Source of the DNA: Macrolepiota albuminosa
Lineage: Eukaryota > Basidiomycota > Agaricomycetes > Agaricales > Agaricaceae
NCBI GenBank assembly: GCA_027475525.1
Contig: JAMWFC010000054.1
Span: forward strand, 62,001-126,000
DNA: 64,000 nt
Direction: 5' to 3'
Made by a program: the position numbers and the translations under genes. Positions 43,986 through 56,889 of the stretch are shown here, piece by piece; within the stretch, counting starts at the first letter, position 1; each line of letters begins with the position of its first letter. The notes under the pieces were generated by a model. The model did no database searches, was not told the origin of the DNA, and saw nothing but the letters and a program-made list of their open reading frames with translations.

Positions 43986-46142
43986 TTGTCATTTGTCAAA
44001 GTACTATTCCACTATTTAGCATAGAGTTTCTTTTTGCCCAACCAATACGATTTTTTTACTGCAACCAGCTATTCTATTACTTCAAACAAGACATAAAACG
44101 AATGTAACATAACATATCTAATGTGTTTTTAACTTAGTCCAGGGTTGAGATGAAGTCTCTCTTGTTGCTGAGTCCCTTGGTAGCAAAAGATCAAACCAGT
44201 TATCATGCCTGCTAATTAATTCAAAGTAGAGTCTCTCACATCTCAGTCTTGTTGACTAGTTTTTTACAGAGTAGCGGAATGTGAATTCATCTTCCTAAGT
44301 GTGAACTTAATGACATCCAATTTAGAGGGGACTTCTCCTAGCTAAAGAGGTGAAATAATATAAGTGTGGAGTTGTCAAAGAATCAGAAATCAGAATAATT
44401 TGTTAATATATAATATATACAAACTATAATATAAGTAAAATAGGGTAAGGTTCTCACCTGAAGTCAAGAAATCAAGAATAGTTTGACTCCAGGTAGCTAG
44501 CGATATTTTTAACTAATTGTACTAATGAAACAATTGAAGCTCAATGAAGAGCTTTGAATGGGAGGATTGCAGTACACATATGTCATGCAGGCAACCAAAT
44601 TGAGTAGTTGTCGCAAGGGAGATGGGGTGGGGATTTTACAAATACCTAATATAGATGACTAGATAAAAAAAGATACTACAATACCCACTAAAAAACAGCA
44701 TCAGTAGAAGAAAGCAAAATTAAAGAAAAAAAAAAGCAGACAAAATACACATAGCTAAAACTTGAAAAGCAATACTATACAAAATATAAATGACACAAAA
44801 AATAACAATAGACAAACAGCACAGACAAGTGAAATTACAATGGACAAGTAAAACAGGAAAGTAGCAAACACACAACATTGTTGGAACAGAAATGAGCAGA
44901 TGACGTGCACCAGTGGCAGACAAGCAATTACAAAACAGCAACCAAACAGGTATCACAAAATAACAACAGACAAACAACAACACTGCAATGCAAGAAATAC
45001 GGTGTAGAATAGTAGTCAAACAAGCAGCAAGCAAGGAACAGCAGCGAACAGGCAGCACAAATCCAACAGAAAACAAGCACTATAGCAGATAAAGATTACA
45101 ATAGACAGATGTGAAATGAATAAAGACGACACCTATAACAGGCTTGCAGATAGCACTGTGGCAGGAAATGATTACATTATGAAGGATTAAAGCACCAGTA
45201 GTAAGAAAAACATACCAATATGACAAAATAGTTTCTGAATAGCAGTAGCAGATAATGGTAACAAAGACAAGTTTGAAGTTGTGAATATTACTAATAATTG
45301 AAAAAAGTAAATGAGACAGACAATACAAGCACTAATAAGGAACCTTATAGAAACTTTTAAAACATCATATGATCTGGGGTAAATTTAGGGGAACTTGAAA
45401 CAGACCTTGTAAAAGATTATTAATTATTATTAATTTTATTTATTTATATATTTTTTTATTTTGTTATTTTTTTAATTTTCTTATTCTCTTATTCTCTCAC
45501 TCTTATATATAATGTTATTAAATCACACATATGAAGTTGAAAGTCCAAAATTTGATATTCTGACCTAATGATGTGTGATGTTGTCTTTTGACCAATCTCT
45601 CTATACATGTTTATAAATTGATATTCTATATTGTGTACAAGTGGCAGGTTCGACTCCTCTATAGTGCATCATAGTATACGGTTGTCCTTTTAACCTCGTT
45701 TTCAAACCATTATATAAGTGTTTGAATGATTACATAAGTGTTCATTCACACAAATGATTACATAATGATTTTATTATTATTATTATTGTATATAGTGATT
45801 ATCATTATTTATAATACATATGTCTCTTTCTTTCCTCCCTGTCTTTTCTTAAAATTTTTAATTTCAAACTATTTTACCGCTAGCTTGCTCATAGGACATG
45901 TTGCTGCACAACTCTGAAAATGTTATATCCTCATCGCTTCTTCTGCTATAACAAACTGGTACCATCAGTCTATATTGTTGTGTACTTACTCAACAGACAC
46001 CTACTAGAGGCAAACACTGTCACTGTAGTTCAACTTGATACTTATTACTATTCATTGCGAGCTAGAATGCTTTGATAGGTAAAATTCTGGCAATTAGTAC
46101 AATGTAAGTACAACTTCATCAGCCTATTCAATCTATAAATCT
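43986..46142. other. AT-rich repeats, no supported gene
   Basis: 44700-45080 is low-complexity ACAAACAGCA-rich sequence. 45230-45670 is a diverged direct repeat of 47740-48050, and 45500-45940 is the inverted partner of 24771-25260. A SINE-like unit with B box AGGTTCGACTCC lies at about 45600-45672. 45410-45500 is almost pure A/T. Confidence 0.45.
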
Positions 46143-46730
46143 ATGTGGCTTGAAACGAAAATTTTCTGCAACTGCGACCATGGAAAAACCATTGTATTAC
46201 TTAAACAACTATGCAATAAAGCCTTATATATTACTCTGCTAAAACAACCAAGATGTTCAGTTGACATTGTGAAATATGACTTTAATGAACACTCACTCAC
46301 TTATACAAAAATAACCATACATGATTGTTATTTCTCATCAACATCACTTCATATACATTTACTTTTTTTTGGTGTATAAACGTTGAACAACGTCTTTACT
46401 CACATAACATCTATGTCTGGACTTTCACACGTTGATGATATACAGTGTTGGCGCCCGTGCACGTCTACCTACTCCTTTCACAAAAGACAAATGAGAGAAA
46501 TTGTGGATATTGGTTTTACCATTGTCACTAGACGGTACTTCGATGTTTTAACTCATTATAACATCAAAAATCTAGTATTTTGGTGAGTTTTTCTGCACAT
46601 TTTACTTTATATTAGTGCTTTTTTTTTACATGTTGGTCTTTTTAATGTTAGCTCTTATACTCATTGCGACCCACACATGCGACACCTCATCCTCAAAGGA
46701 TTTGATCTGAACCAACAATTTCTACATGGA
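46143..46730 (+). pseudogene. Unknown gene fragment with one intron
   Basis: One frame from 46143 (MWLETKIFCNCDHGKTIVLL) with a single TAA near 46378, then NNVFTHITSMSGLSHVDDIQ, YSFHKRQMREIVDIGFTIVT and YFDVLTHYNIKNLVF. A donor GTGAGTTTTT and an acceptor TGTTAG follow, then SYTHCDPHMRHLILKGFDLN. No family recognised. It may extend to about 47040 in damaged form (DTVAKLQDAHFESSNRYSDS). Confidence 0.35.
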
Positions 46731-49277
46731 GTGATAAAAAATTTAAAAGAAAACTAGCCTTGAAAGTTATAAAAATGCAATAAATTTTTTGGAGGTATTA
46801 TTATGTACTTAGTCTAGATTTCAAGAGGAAAGAAGATTCAAAAATTGAGAGAGCCTTTTGCACATTAAAATGTGCAAAAAAAGTTGCTAATCTCAACAGA
46901 CAAAAGTTCAGAGTTATACACAAAGAAAAAGCACAGATTCAGATCAGGTTCTATTGATACTGTAGCCAAATTGCAAGATGCTCATTTTGAATCAAGTAAC
47001 AGATACTCAGACTCTGACTAGGAGAATGAACTTCAAGATTATTGGGGTATACCTTGTAAGGGTGTGTCAATACACCTTAGTTAAAGCCCAGGATTATGTC
47101 TAAGCCTCTATTGACTGGAGCTAGAATGGTACTAGTTGACAAGAAAAAGTAAGTAGTAACACAGGACTATGGTGTAATAGTAACATGCGATGCAGGTTCA
47201 AGTCCTGCTAGTTCCAGTTTTCCTGAGGTTGTTAGTTCAATCATCTGGAAGTGTTACAAACCTATACACTGTTTGTTGCAGTCAGCAAGTCTGTGAATGA
47301 AGAGGAGACACATACAATGAGAAATTCCTAAGCTTGGATAAGGAAATTTTAGGCTTAGCCATAACACTTTTTTGCATTGGATCAGAGAGTCTATATTATA
47401 AAAACTGAGCTTGGATAAGGAAATTTTAGGCTTAGCCATAACACTTTTTTGCATTGGATCAGAGAGTCTATATTATAAAAAGAGCGGCTTCCATCACAAT
47501 CAGTCTATGTTATAGGCATATTAGACCTTGTAGTTTAATACATTTTTTGCTCTATTTACACACAGGTGTGGGTGAAATTTCATTTGGTATTTTACATATA
47601 GTATACCGGATAATAACTGTATATATGCATAGGAAGAAGAGAGAGAGAAAACTTATATAGAAAATGAACTTGATACTTCCTATACATCTGTTGGTATAGT
47701 ATTATTATTATTTATGAACAAATAGCTGCTGAATATTAGCAGTAAGACAAATGGTAACAAAACAGACAAGTTTAAAGTCTTGTTAATAAAGTCGTTGATG
47801 AGTTGAGTATGAGTGAATAATGATTTGAAAAAAGTAAGCGAGATAAAAATACTAATAAGAAATTTAATAGAAACTTCTAGAGCATTCTAGAACATCACAT
47901 GATCTGCAACAAACTTGTGAGGAACTGAAGACATTCGGGCTTGTAAGAACTCTTTCTCTTACTTATGTAAGAGAGTCGGGAATAAATTAATATTTTATAT
48001 CATGCACAAGAGGCAAATTTCAACTCCCTCTATTGCATATATAGCAGTTAGAACCTCTTCTGCTCTGCTTTTGACTCAATGATATATAATATTATCTTTT
48101 GACCTGCTGAACTAATTGATATTTAAATCAGTCTATAATAAAGCGCTATGGCTTAGTGCATAATACTAGAGTAATATTTATATATAATCCTCACTATGTT
48201 TTGTGATCTAGCAGAATATTGTCAATTTATGTTCCTTCTAATGCACAATAGAAGAGTTTGACTACCTCCTTGTGTATTCATCAACTAGTATGTGGTTTTT
48301 TTTGCTAATGTTGTAGGATGTAGTACTTGGTTGCAAGTAGTACTAATAGTTTTGGGGCTTTCTTGAAGTCTTATAAAGTTGCCTCTAATCTACACTGATG
48401 CTTGATAATAAACTTAAGGTGTTGATAAGGATTACTTCCCACAATATGTATAATACTCTGAAATGTAGAGGTGTCTTAACAAACTCCAGCCTAAGTAATT
48501 TACTCCCTGGGAACCACCAAGCCTTTGCCTATCAATTCTCTGGTTATTCTCTACTCTACTTGGACTATTTATACTAATTTTTCAGTGCACAGACCACCAG
48601 ATCACATGACTTTTGCTCTTGACCTCCCAGCATTCCTAACTTAATTTGTTGTTCCATTTTCCATTTTGATGATGCATGTTTTAGTGCCACCATTCCATTT
48701 ATCTCTTCCTTTCTCCATTCAATGCATGTTTTAGTGCCACCATTTCATTCATTTCTTCCTCCCTCTATTCAATGCATGTGCTACCATTCTATTCATTTCT
48801 TTTGACATCCCTCCATGCTTCTTTCCCTTTTCTCTTTTAGTCATGTCAAATCAGGCATTGTCAGATCAAATCTTGATCTAGATCATTACAATTTGATGCT
48901 ATTTCATCACCTCTGCCAGCATCCATGCTTTTTCTTCCCATGACAATGGTTGGACTATTGTTGAGTTGATAGCTTGAGCTGGTCCCTGCTCTTTGTTCTG
49001 TACTATCTGTGTATTTATTGAGGTGTTTTTGGAGATATAATTTGTTGAGACTGCTACCAGGAGGCTTACAGTTTTCAGCCTTATAATTAAATGTTTATTT
49101 TGACTCCTGGTACATGTTGTGTTTCTGACTGCTAGTACAGCATTGTATCAATGTGTCCTATCTCCCATCCATAAGAGTGGCATAATAAATAGATTTGTTA
49201 TCAGCAAAATAGGACAGTTAATCTTAACAACAAGTAATTAATGAAAAAGCCATGAATTGTTGTAACTAATGATTAAA
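46731..49277. other. AT-rich repeats, no supported gene
   Basis: Includes a tRNA-like SINE unit at 47160-47217 (GGTGTAATAGT, B box AGGTTCAAGTCC), a 77-bp duplication from 47331, a degenerate SINE-like unit near 47975-48045, and a ~50-bp tandem repeat (AATGCATGTTTTAGTGCCACC) at 48660-48790. Confidence 0.45.
47160..47217 (+). repeat. tRNA-like SINE unit, shortened
   Basis: A-box-like TGGTGTAATAG and B box AGGTTCAAGTCC only about 30 nt apart; too short for a tRNA (about 55 nt, no anticodon arm). Confidence 0.4.
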
Positions 49278-51440
49278 TTACTTGTTTGATATGTATTCCT
49301 CCTCTTCATTAGATTTATGTAATATGTCTAAATAGAAGAAATTCTCATCAACTAGGTAGTCTTCTGTCAAGAATACAAAGTTGTCCAATATATATGGCCC
49401 CTGAGGTCTAGTATGTATGCTGTTTTCATAATTTGCTATCAAGCATGACAAAGAAGATAGTGAGAGTGACTCTGACATATCACTAGACATATCATTAGTA
49501 CAATCAGCTGGATTGAAAGGGCTAATGGGCTTACATCAATCATGTTGTGCTCTAAAGTGAAATTCTTGTTTTGTTGACATAAATGAACTCTGTTTACCAG
49601 TGCTAAATTATAACTTACATTGTTGATACAATTCATTACTTCTTCTCTTATCCTTATGTCAAGTCATATATGTCTCATATTCCTCCTACTCCCAGACATT
49701 GTTACCAGTAGGTAGGCTTGAAGAACAGAACTGTTGAAAAGGGAAAGACTGAGATTAAAAAGCTGTTACATCAAATAGTGGTGGAAGGTTTTCTTTATTA
49801 TTGGCTGCTATGCCTTTATCTGTCTCTTCTGCTGTCACAACAAATAGTGGTGGAAGATTTTCTCCATCATCAGCCACCATATATTTACCGCTACTGATTG
49901 CCATGTGTCTGCTGTCACTAGCTGCTACAGTCTCAATTGCTGTCAGTTGTTCTGCTCCTTTACTAATAATAATTAGAGGTGGCATCAAATTGTCTTCTGT
50001 CTTCTGTTCTGCAGGAATGAACAATTAAGGCTAAAAATCATTTTCCTTCTTCCTTTTTGCAGGAATAAACAGAGGAGACAAAGAATTGTCATTCATCTCC
50101 TCTTCTGTAAGAATAAACAATGGAGGCAACAATTCATCTTCCATGTTCTCAACAATGAACAAAGGAGGGATGTCTTTACTTCTACTCATGACCTCCAAGT
50201 CTATATCATGAATGGGAATATCCACCTGGTCATCATCAGATGCTTCTAGCTCCATGAATATCCAGCAGATATGAGCAGAAAGAAGTTGAGATGCTGCTTG
50301 AACCACAATGCAAGAGTGTTTCATTGTGGAGCCATACACCAGTCCAGGTTTACTTTTACTGTAGAGGTGGTAGAATGGATGTTGTGGGTTTGAGTGTTCA
50401 ATATGCGTTAAGAATGGCCATTGGGGAGAGTTGACATCAGAGAGAGTAGTAGGATGGGCTATAGAGAGGCAGTCTTGAAGATCAGGTTGCTTACCATCAA
50501 TACTGTTGGTATGGGACTCGATGCCTGTCAATTGGCCTGTCCGAGCAGGATCTGTGGACCTGGCAACAGAACTGACAGCAGAACTAGCAACAGACTTGTT
50601 GCCAGCAAACAAGTGGATCATATCATTGGCTGTTGGCATATGTTCTGTCCTATCTAGCAACTGCCACTTGTCTAAGGCTAGAAGCATCTGCTGGTGGCTC
50701 CTGGTAGATCTGCTACCTGCAAACACATGGCACAAATCGTCTGGTGGTGGAATAGACATTATTCCATCTGCAAATGGCAATGTCATGGTAGCTAGTGGTT
50801 GCATGCCAAGAAGCTTTCAAGAGAGTGGAAGCCTTGCTGATGTACAAGAAGGCAATGCTCCAGTGTTTCATTGCTTAAAATCTGAACATCCTCTTGGCCA
50901 ATGTGGTTCCACCAATCACAGCCATACAAATTCCTGATTAGACCTTGACGGCCATCAATAAACTCCAGGATCTCTGTGGGCAAGGTTTGCTGATTTTGGA
51001 GAGGGAAAAATTGGCTCATGCTTTTGATAATGTCTGAGACATTGCAGACCACATTATTTAGTGATGCAGCCCCCATATATGACAATACAAAGTTCTATAG
51101 CATACATTCAGATCTTAATATATTTATACATTCTGAAGTTATCTTACCAACTCCTTGTCTAGATGCTGGATAATTCATGCCTCTTCCGCTTCAAAACTTG
51201 GCACAAGATTGCCAAATATGGAAAGTGCTGCAATGAGGCGCAATGCAATGTAGTCAACAACCTCTTGCAAATTTTCTAATACAGTAGCTTGAGACAGGAC
51301 ATTGTGTAGTACAACCGCAATGCAATGTAGTCAACAACCTCTTGCAAATTTTCTAATACAGTAGCTTGAGACAGGACATTGTGTAGTACAAAGGTAGATG
51401 CCATTGCACTGTTGCCAGTAGAAGCAGATACTGCTATGTA
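49278..51440 (-). pseudogene. Unknown multi-exon gene with repeated PPLF motifs
   Basis: Minus-strand exons: FVLHNVLSQATVLENLQEVV (near 51400), an intron at about 51153-51098 (GTAAGAT...TATAG), FVLSYMGAASLNNVVCNVS, LYGCDWWNHIGQEDVQIL, then a frame from 50804 to 49755 with TAG and TAA close together at about 50031 and 50025. Here two similar segments occur, DLCHVFAGSRST and DMIHLFAGNKSVAS. They are followed by about seven PPLF-type motifs (PPLFIV, PPLFIL, SPLFIP, LFIP, PPLIII, PPLFVV, PPLFDV) each in an acidic setting. A last exon ends SDMSESLSLSSL ... NEEEEYISNK at 49278. No family recognised. A 77-bp duplication (from 51241) breaks the first exon. Confidence 0.4.
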
Positions 51441-51784
51441 TCAGATTTTTGTGCCTTTTTAAACAAAAGTGATTTTCAACAATTTTATTGCACATGACTG
51501 TCACAAATCCATTCTAATCTTCCACTGATAGAAGCAAGCTATAATAATGTTCTGCATCTGTCAGTTCAATCTGTCTCTGCATCTGTCACATCAATCTGTC
51601 ACTGATAGAAGCAAGCTATAATAATGTTCTGCATCTGTCAGTTCAATCTGTCTCTGCATCTGTCACATCAATCTGTCTCTGCATCCACCATTTTCACAGC
51701 AGATCTCTTGCAGTTTGGGGGAAAATAAAATTAGGAAGCACCCGCTTAAATTTATCAATTGCCATTGAGGCCAATTCTTGCCAC
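51441..51784. other. Spacer with a duplicated segment
   Basis: A 77-bp tandem duplication from 51523 (ACTGATAGAAGCAAGCTATA). No gene recognised. Confidence 0.4.
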
Positions 51785-52457
51785 TGTCAGAGGACTCCTC
51801 ATTTCTTCTTTTTCTCACTCCTTATCTCTTCACTCTCCCTTCATTTATTCTCTTATTTCTTCTGACATTATTTCATTTTACTGTTTCTATTCTTTCAACA
51901 CTATCTGTTAGTACTACTCTCAGCCCTTGAGATGCTCTGGTTCTTTAGCTACCATTCAGACAAGTGTGGGCCCTTCAGCACCGCTTCCAGACTGCTTATA
52001 TAAGCCAGAGTTTGCCTTTCTGACTTTTAAAGTCCGGAGTTTTCCTGCCTTGTTTCACTGCTTCCAGACTGCTTATATAAGCCAGAGTTTGCCTTTCTGA
52101 CTTTTAAAGTCCGGAGTTTTCCTGCCTTGTTTGCACAGTTGTTTGGTTAGTCAATTTTCGAGTTTTTAAGGTTTTGTTGTACTGTACAGTTGTTTCCCAT
52201 GCTTCAGAAGCCCCAGAAGTGTCCAACCTGGCATAGGGAATTTTAAGGTTTTGTTGTACTGTACAGTTGTTTCCCATGCTTCAGAGGCCCCAGAAGTGTC
52301 CAACCTGGCATAGGGAATCTCTAGACTTGTTCTCTTTGGATCTCCCTCTGCCAGGTGAGTAGTTATTATGATATTGTTAGTACATACTCTAATACATTTT
52401 GGATCTCCCTCTGCCAGCTGTGTGACTGAGCCACAGCCTCTAGAGGTTGCTCTTACA
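51785..52457 (-). mobile_element. LTR, family A (third copy)
   Basis: Minus-strand TGTAAGAGCAACCTCTAGAG ... CTGACA, like 21319-21840. It is lengthened by two 77-bp duplications (from about 51983 and 52164; the latter has one mismatch). The flanks GCCAC and GGTTG do not match. It lies against the end of the decayed gypsy relative. Confidence 0.75.
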
Positions 52458-53629
52458 GGTTGGCTCTCAGCATGATAGGGTGCATAAGTATCTGCTGCTG
52501 TCTGTCAAGGCAGAAAACTGCCAATAGGTATGTTTTGAGGCAAAAGGTTGCCCTGCATGAATTGTTGTGGCTGATAGCCACTAATCATCAGCTGCTGTGG
52601 CAGGTAGCCTGCTACCACTTGTTGCTGCTGCTGTGGAAAGCCTGCAGCCTGCTGCAATTGTCTCCACTAGGGCACATTTTGGGTTAGTGAAGGAGCCATC
52701 TGCTCCCCCTTCAGCCAATAGTATGGCCAATAGTGAAAACTCAAATGATTGCTGCTGCTGCTGCTGCTGATTGTCCTGTTCCATGGATGATGTGTCTATG
52801 GTTAAGGAAAGAAAGGAAAAAAGAAATTTCAAATTTCATAAAGTGTCTTAGCCACAGTTGCTGACCAACTCAGCCAAGCCAAAGTCAGCACTGCTGATTA
52901 AATTAGGCACCAGCACACTTATCTAACTGATGTTGGTGCTTAATGCCCTTCAACTCCAAATAGTGGTCAAGTGCTGCTAGCTTGAAGCAATGAGAGTATG
53001 GCTCCCATGTTGTGTTCCTGAAGGCTAATGTACCTCAAACTCAAGCATATTCTGCTCAACATGGTATGGGCCTACCAATTTTAGGCAGAGTTTACTTGCC
53101 TATTCCTTGGGCAGCCTCAAGTTATGTGTTGACAAATAGACTAATGCTCCTACTGCTATAGGCAGATCCCTCTGCCTATGATGATTGGTATTTTTTTGTC
53201 AGAAAGACTTGCATTTTGATGATAGCATCATGCACAAATGCAATATTTTCCAGGGCCTGCCTGGCAAACTCAACTATGACAAGTTCACCTGAGTTTTAAA
53301 GAACTCAAATGCCTTGTAGTCGGTGATGATATGAATGGGATATCCTATTAGCTTATTTTCCCACTTGAGAGAGCCTCAAGTATTGCTAGGGTCTCTACCT
53401 TATGCACAGCATAGTTTTGCTGGATGGTTATAAATTTCTTTGATATAAACCCTGCTAGGTGGCAGGTCTGCTAGCTGCTTCCTTAGTCATACATTGCCCC
53501 AACGCCTGTTTTTGACATATCACATATGAGCCAGATTGGCCCATGTCATTTTGGATCAATTGGTCAAATGACTAGAGTCTTAGTGCAGATCTACTTAACC
53601 ATCTCAAAGCACTACTAGGGAATCAGCTG

Positions 53630-54466
53630 CTAACTGAACAGTGACCCATTCTGTGTCATGGCTATGAGTGGCCCAGTATAGGCTGTGATATTGGGCAGAA
53701 AGCTTGATATATAATTGACAAGGCCAATGAAGCATGGGATATCATTATAATTTTGTGGCATGCACCACTTCCATATGCAATCAAGCTTGTCTTGATCTGG
53801 GTAAATACCCTGTTCATCAATGACATGTCCAAGACAGTCAATACTGTGAGCATAGAGCTTGCACTTCTTCCATTTCAAGTACAGCTTGTACTTGCATAGT
53901 TATTCAAACATGACTCTGAGGTGCTGTTTATGCTCTCCAATAGAATCAGAATAGATGAATATGTCATCCAAGTAGACATGTATAAAGCATCTTATCACGT
54001 CTCAGAAGATAGAAGTCATCAATCTCTGAAAGGTAACTGAGGCATTACAGTTTCCAATTTGCATAATATTGCTGGTAAACATGCTCATGATTGTTGCAAA
54101 CATGGTCTTGGATATGTCTTTGGTGCAGATGTGCACCTGCTTGTAAGCATTGGTAAAGTTGATTTTCAAGCAAATCTTCACTCGAGCCATGTCTTCTCAG
54201 ATCACCTCTTGATCTGATAAAGGAGTTATGTCCTTTCTGGTGTTGTCATTATGCTGGCACACATCTAGAGCAGTACAAAGAATTCCATCCTTCTTTGGAA
54301 TGCACAGTAACAGTACAGCCTGAGCAGTGGTACATGGTGACCACCATTGAGCATTTAGATAGCAATTAGTTTTATTGTATAGTTGCTCCTGAAGTGTGCA
54401 TGGACAATGCAGCAAGTGGTACTTGTACTGCTTGCTCTTGTCTATAAGATTAATCTCATAGTTCAC
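53630..54466 (-). pseudogene. Decayed gypsy RT fragments
   Basis: INLIDKSKQYKYHLLHCPCT, LLLCIPKKDG, KINFTNAYKQVHICTKDI, GNCNASVTFQRLM, and then the DNA for the YLDD region (about 53960) and IDCLGHVIDEQGIYPDQDK in shifted frames. Useful as an outgroup for the other copy: TGA 34402 corresponds to TGT here. Confidence 0.8.
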
Positions 54467-55233
54467 TTTCTGTCATAGCAGGAGCTTCTTCTTGGTCCCA
54501 TTGATCATATCAGCAAGTTCCTCTTGCCATTGCTGATGCAACTGAGGAATGTTATCCTCACAAAGGCTTGTCACTGTCTGTTTTCTCTTTTGACATATTA
54601 GAAGAAGTACTTCAACCATGTCCAATAGGAGACAAGACTGCTGTTTGTATTGCTTATGCATAGCAAGCACTCAATCAACACTGCTATCAGATATGTGCAG
54701 CCTTAGCAAGGGTTCTGCTCTTGCTGCCTTGCAGGCCATGAGAGTCTTTCCCACATGTCTAATTGAATATGCCATGGATACTTCATCTATAGCTAACAAT
54801 ACTCTGATATGACAATTGTCTGTTGATGTGCATTTTGTGCACAAGTGGCTGCCACCAGCTTGTTCCACTCCTGTGGCATTCAAGAATCATAAGCCTAGTC
54901 ATATACAAGTAGGGGAGCTGGCTGCTCCTATAAGGACCACATGTCCTCATATTTTGAGGCTTCTGCCTCTTAGCTGCTATCCTTCAATTCTTCTAACTTG
55001 ACTCATGAGGACACAGGTGGACACACATCCACTGAGTTCTCAAGCATCTTTGTCTTTTGCTGGTGTTTCTCTGGAGACCTTGTGCCTCAAACATCTGGAC
55101 CAACTATTCACTCATTATTCTTCTTGGAGGCTTGATATTCCTCCTCAATCATCATAACTATCTGGTGGTCCAAGCTGAGCCCAGGCATGGCCTGTGCCTC
55201 CTCGATCACATCCTCCACCATTGGCACTTTCCA

Positions 55234-56889
55234 CTAACCAAGGCATGAAGAGCCCTTACACTTTTCTGTAGTATGGTAACACTGGAGATAATTATTAGTA
55301 TTGTCTGCCATAGCACATTCTGCTGGAATAACTTTCCCATTTACCAGCACTTGACAGTGTTCAAAGTCTAGCATGACTTTGTTATGCTGTATGAATGGTG
55401 TTCTCAATATCATATTTGTATGTACCAAAGTAGGCTGAAATATGCCTACTGTCTACTTTATGCAGCTTCATTCCATCTGGTAACCATAAGGTTACTCCCA
55501 AGGCATCATTGACTACTCAATGAAGGTGGTTGTGCATAGCTTTATGATGCATGCATATGCCTCTTGCTGGCTCAGGGATCTAGTCACTAGATCAGCAGCT
55601 TGAGAAAGCAATTTCTCTCATCCACCCTGTAGTGGCTGTTCTAAGCCTCCATGACTGAGAGCATAACTGCCTTCTTCTCAGAGAGTTAATCTAGGGCATT
55701 TGTTCTGGCATCTATTAGGGACATCACATCTCATGGCACCATCTTGATTGAAAAAGTCTCCTTGATTATGATTGTTGTGCCACCCTGGTTGTATTTTTCT
55801 GGCTCTGCATTACAAATTGATGACACATTTTGTCTAGGCTTAGTGTCCTCAAATACAATACTCTGATTGTTAATAAGGGATTGTCTCTTAGTCCTGAGAT
55901 CACCATTGCACATCCATTGATATGCAACTCAGCCACTCAACATTTCTGCCATTGGCATGTGCAGCATCATAAATGCCTTGCTCTCCACCTTGCAGGCCAT
56001 ACTGGCTTGCTCATCCAGACCTGAAGTATCTGTTTTAGGGTCTTGGTTATGCATGTGAGGGGGCTCCTCATGCCACTCTTGTTCTGCTGAAATATGAAAT
56101 ATACTCACTGGGTTTGCCTTGGGCACTTCCTGTGCCTGGGCTAGTGCCTCCATTAGCTTGACCCCAACATCTTGATTATAACATGCCAAGCATTTCTCAG
56201 ACATATGGCTCTAGGGGATTGATACACTCAATTGCCTTGTAGCCTTATGCTGCAAATACATCTGGAGTTCCAATGAAAGAACTCTCATCATTAAATCAGT
56301 TTGTTTAGTACTGAATACAGTGGGCACTTCATGCCCTTGCCATCTAAGTGCTACTATATGCACTGAAGCATAACACTCAAGTCATGCCTCGGTAGTGTAT
56401 TTCATCACCTCTGAGTATAAGTCCCAGAACACCTGCAAGTGCATGGTATAAGCAGTTTTTAACTGCTGTTCCTCTGCTCTGGTGTCATTATCTGTAGAGG
56501 ACTCAGGGGCCTGCTCTAGGAGGTCATCATCCTCTTTGTCCTCCTCAAAGGCAGGAGTGCATGAGAAGCAATCTTCCACCATTTCTGCTTCATGGTTTAC
56601 AGCCTCCTCCAGAACCTTCTTTATGGGTAGCCATTGAGCTTGCTGCAGCCCATCTGGCTCCAATATTCCAGTTTGGAGGCATATATCCTCCAGCCCATAC
56701 TGATGAGTCAGTGACTCCTGAGGAGCTCAGAGCACTTGTTGACTGCCTGGCCTTGTCAGGAGGCCTTTTGGAAGCTAGCCAGCTGAACCATTGAGGTCCT
56801 CCTGGCAGTTGCATAACTGGGGGAGTTAGTCTCCCAGACTCAGTCTCATCCAAGTAGTATTCTTCATAATTGAAGGGTACTTGTTCCAT
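55234..56889 (-). pseudogene. Decayed gypsy gag/protease fragments
   Basis: Protease side: NMILRTPFIQHNKVMLDFEH (GTPFM has become RTPFI). Gag side: NGDLRTKRQSLINNQSIVFE, EALAQAQEVPKANPVSIFH and KKVLEEAVNHEAEM, each matching a segment of the CpG-rich gag at 30.3-31.4 kb. The capsid region is mostly deleted. Confidence 0.75.

Noticed and set aside
44720..45076. 118-codon hydrophobic ORF (-) suggesting a membrane protein
   Set aside because: It mirrors low-complexity ACAAACAGCA-rich sequence; the hydrophobicity follows from base composition.
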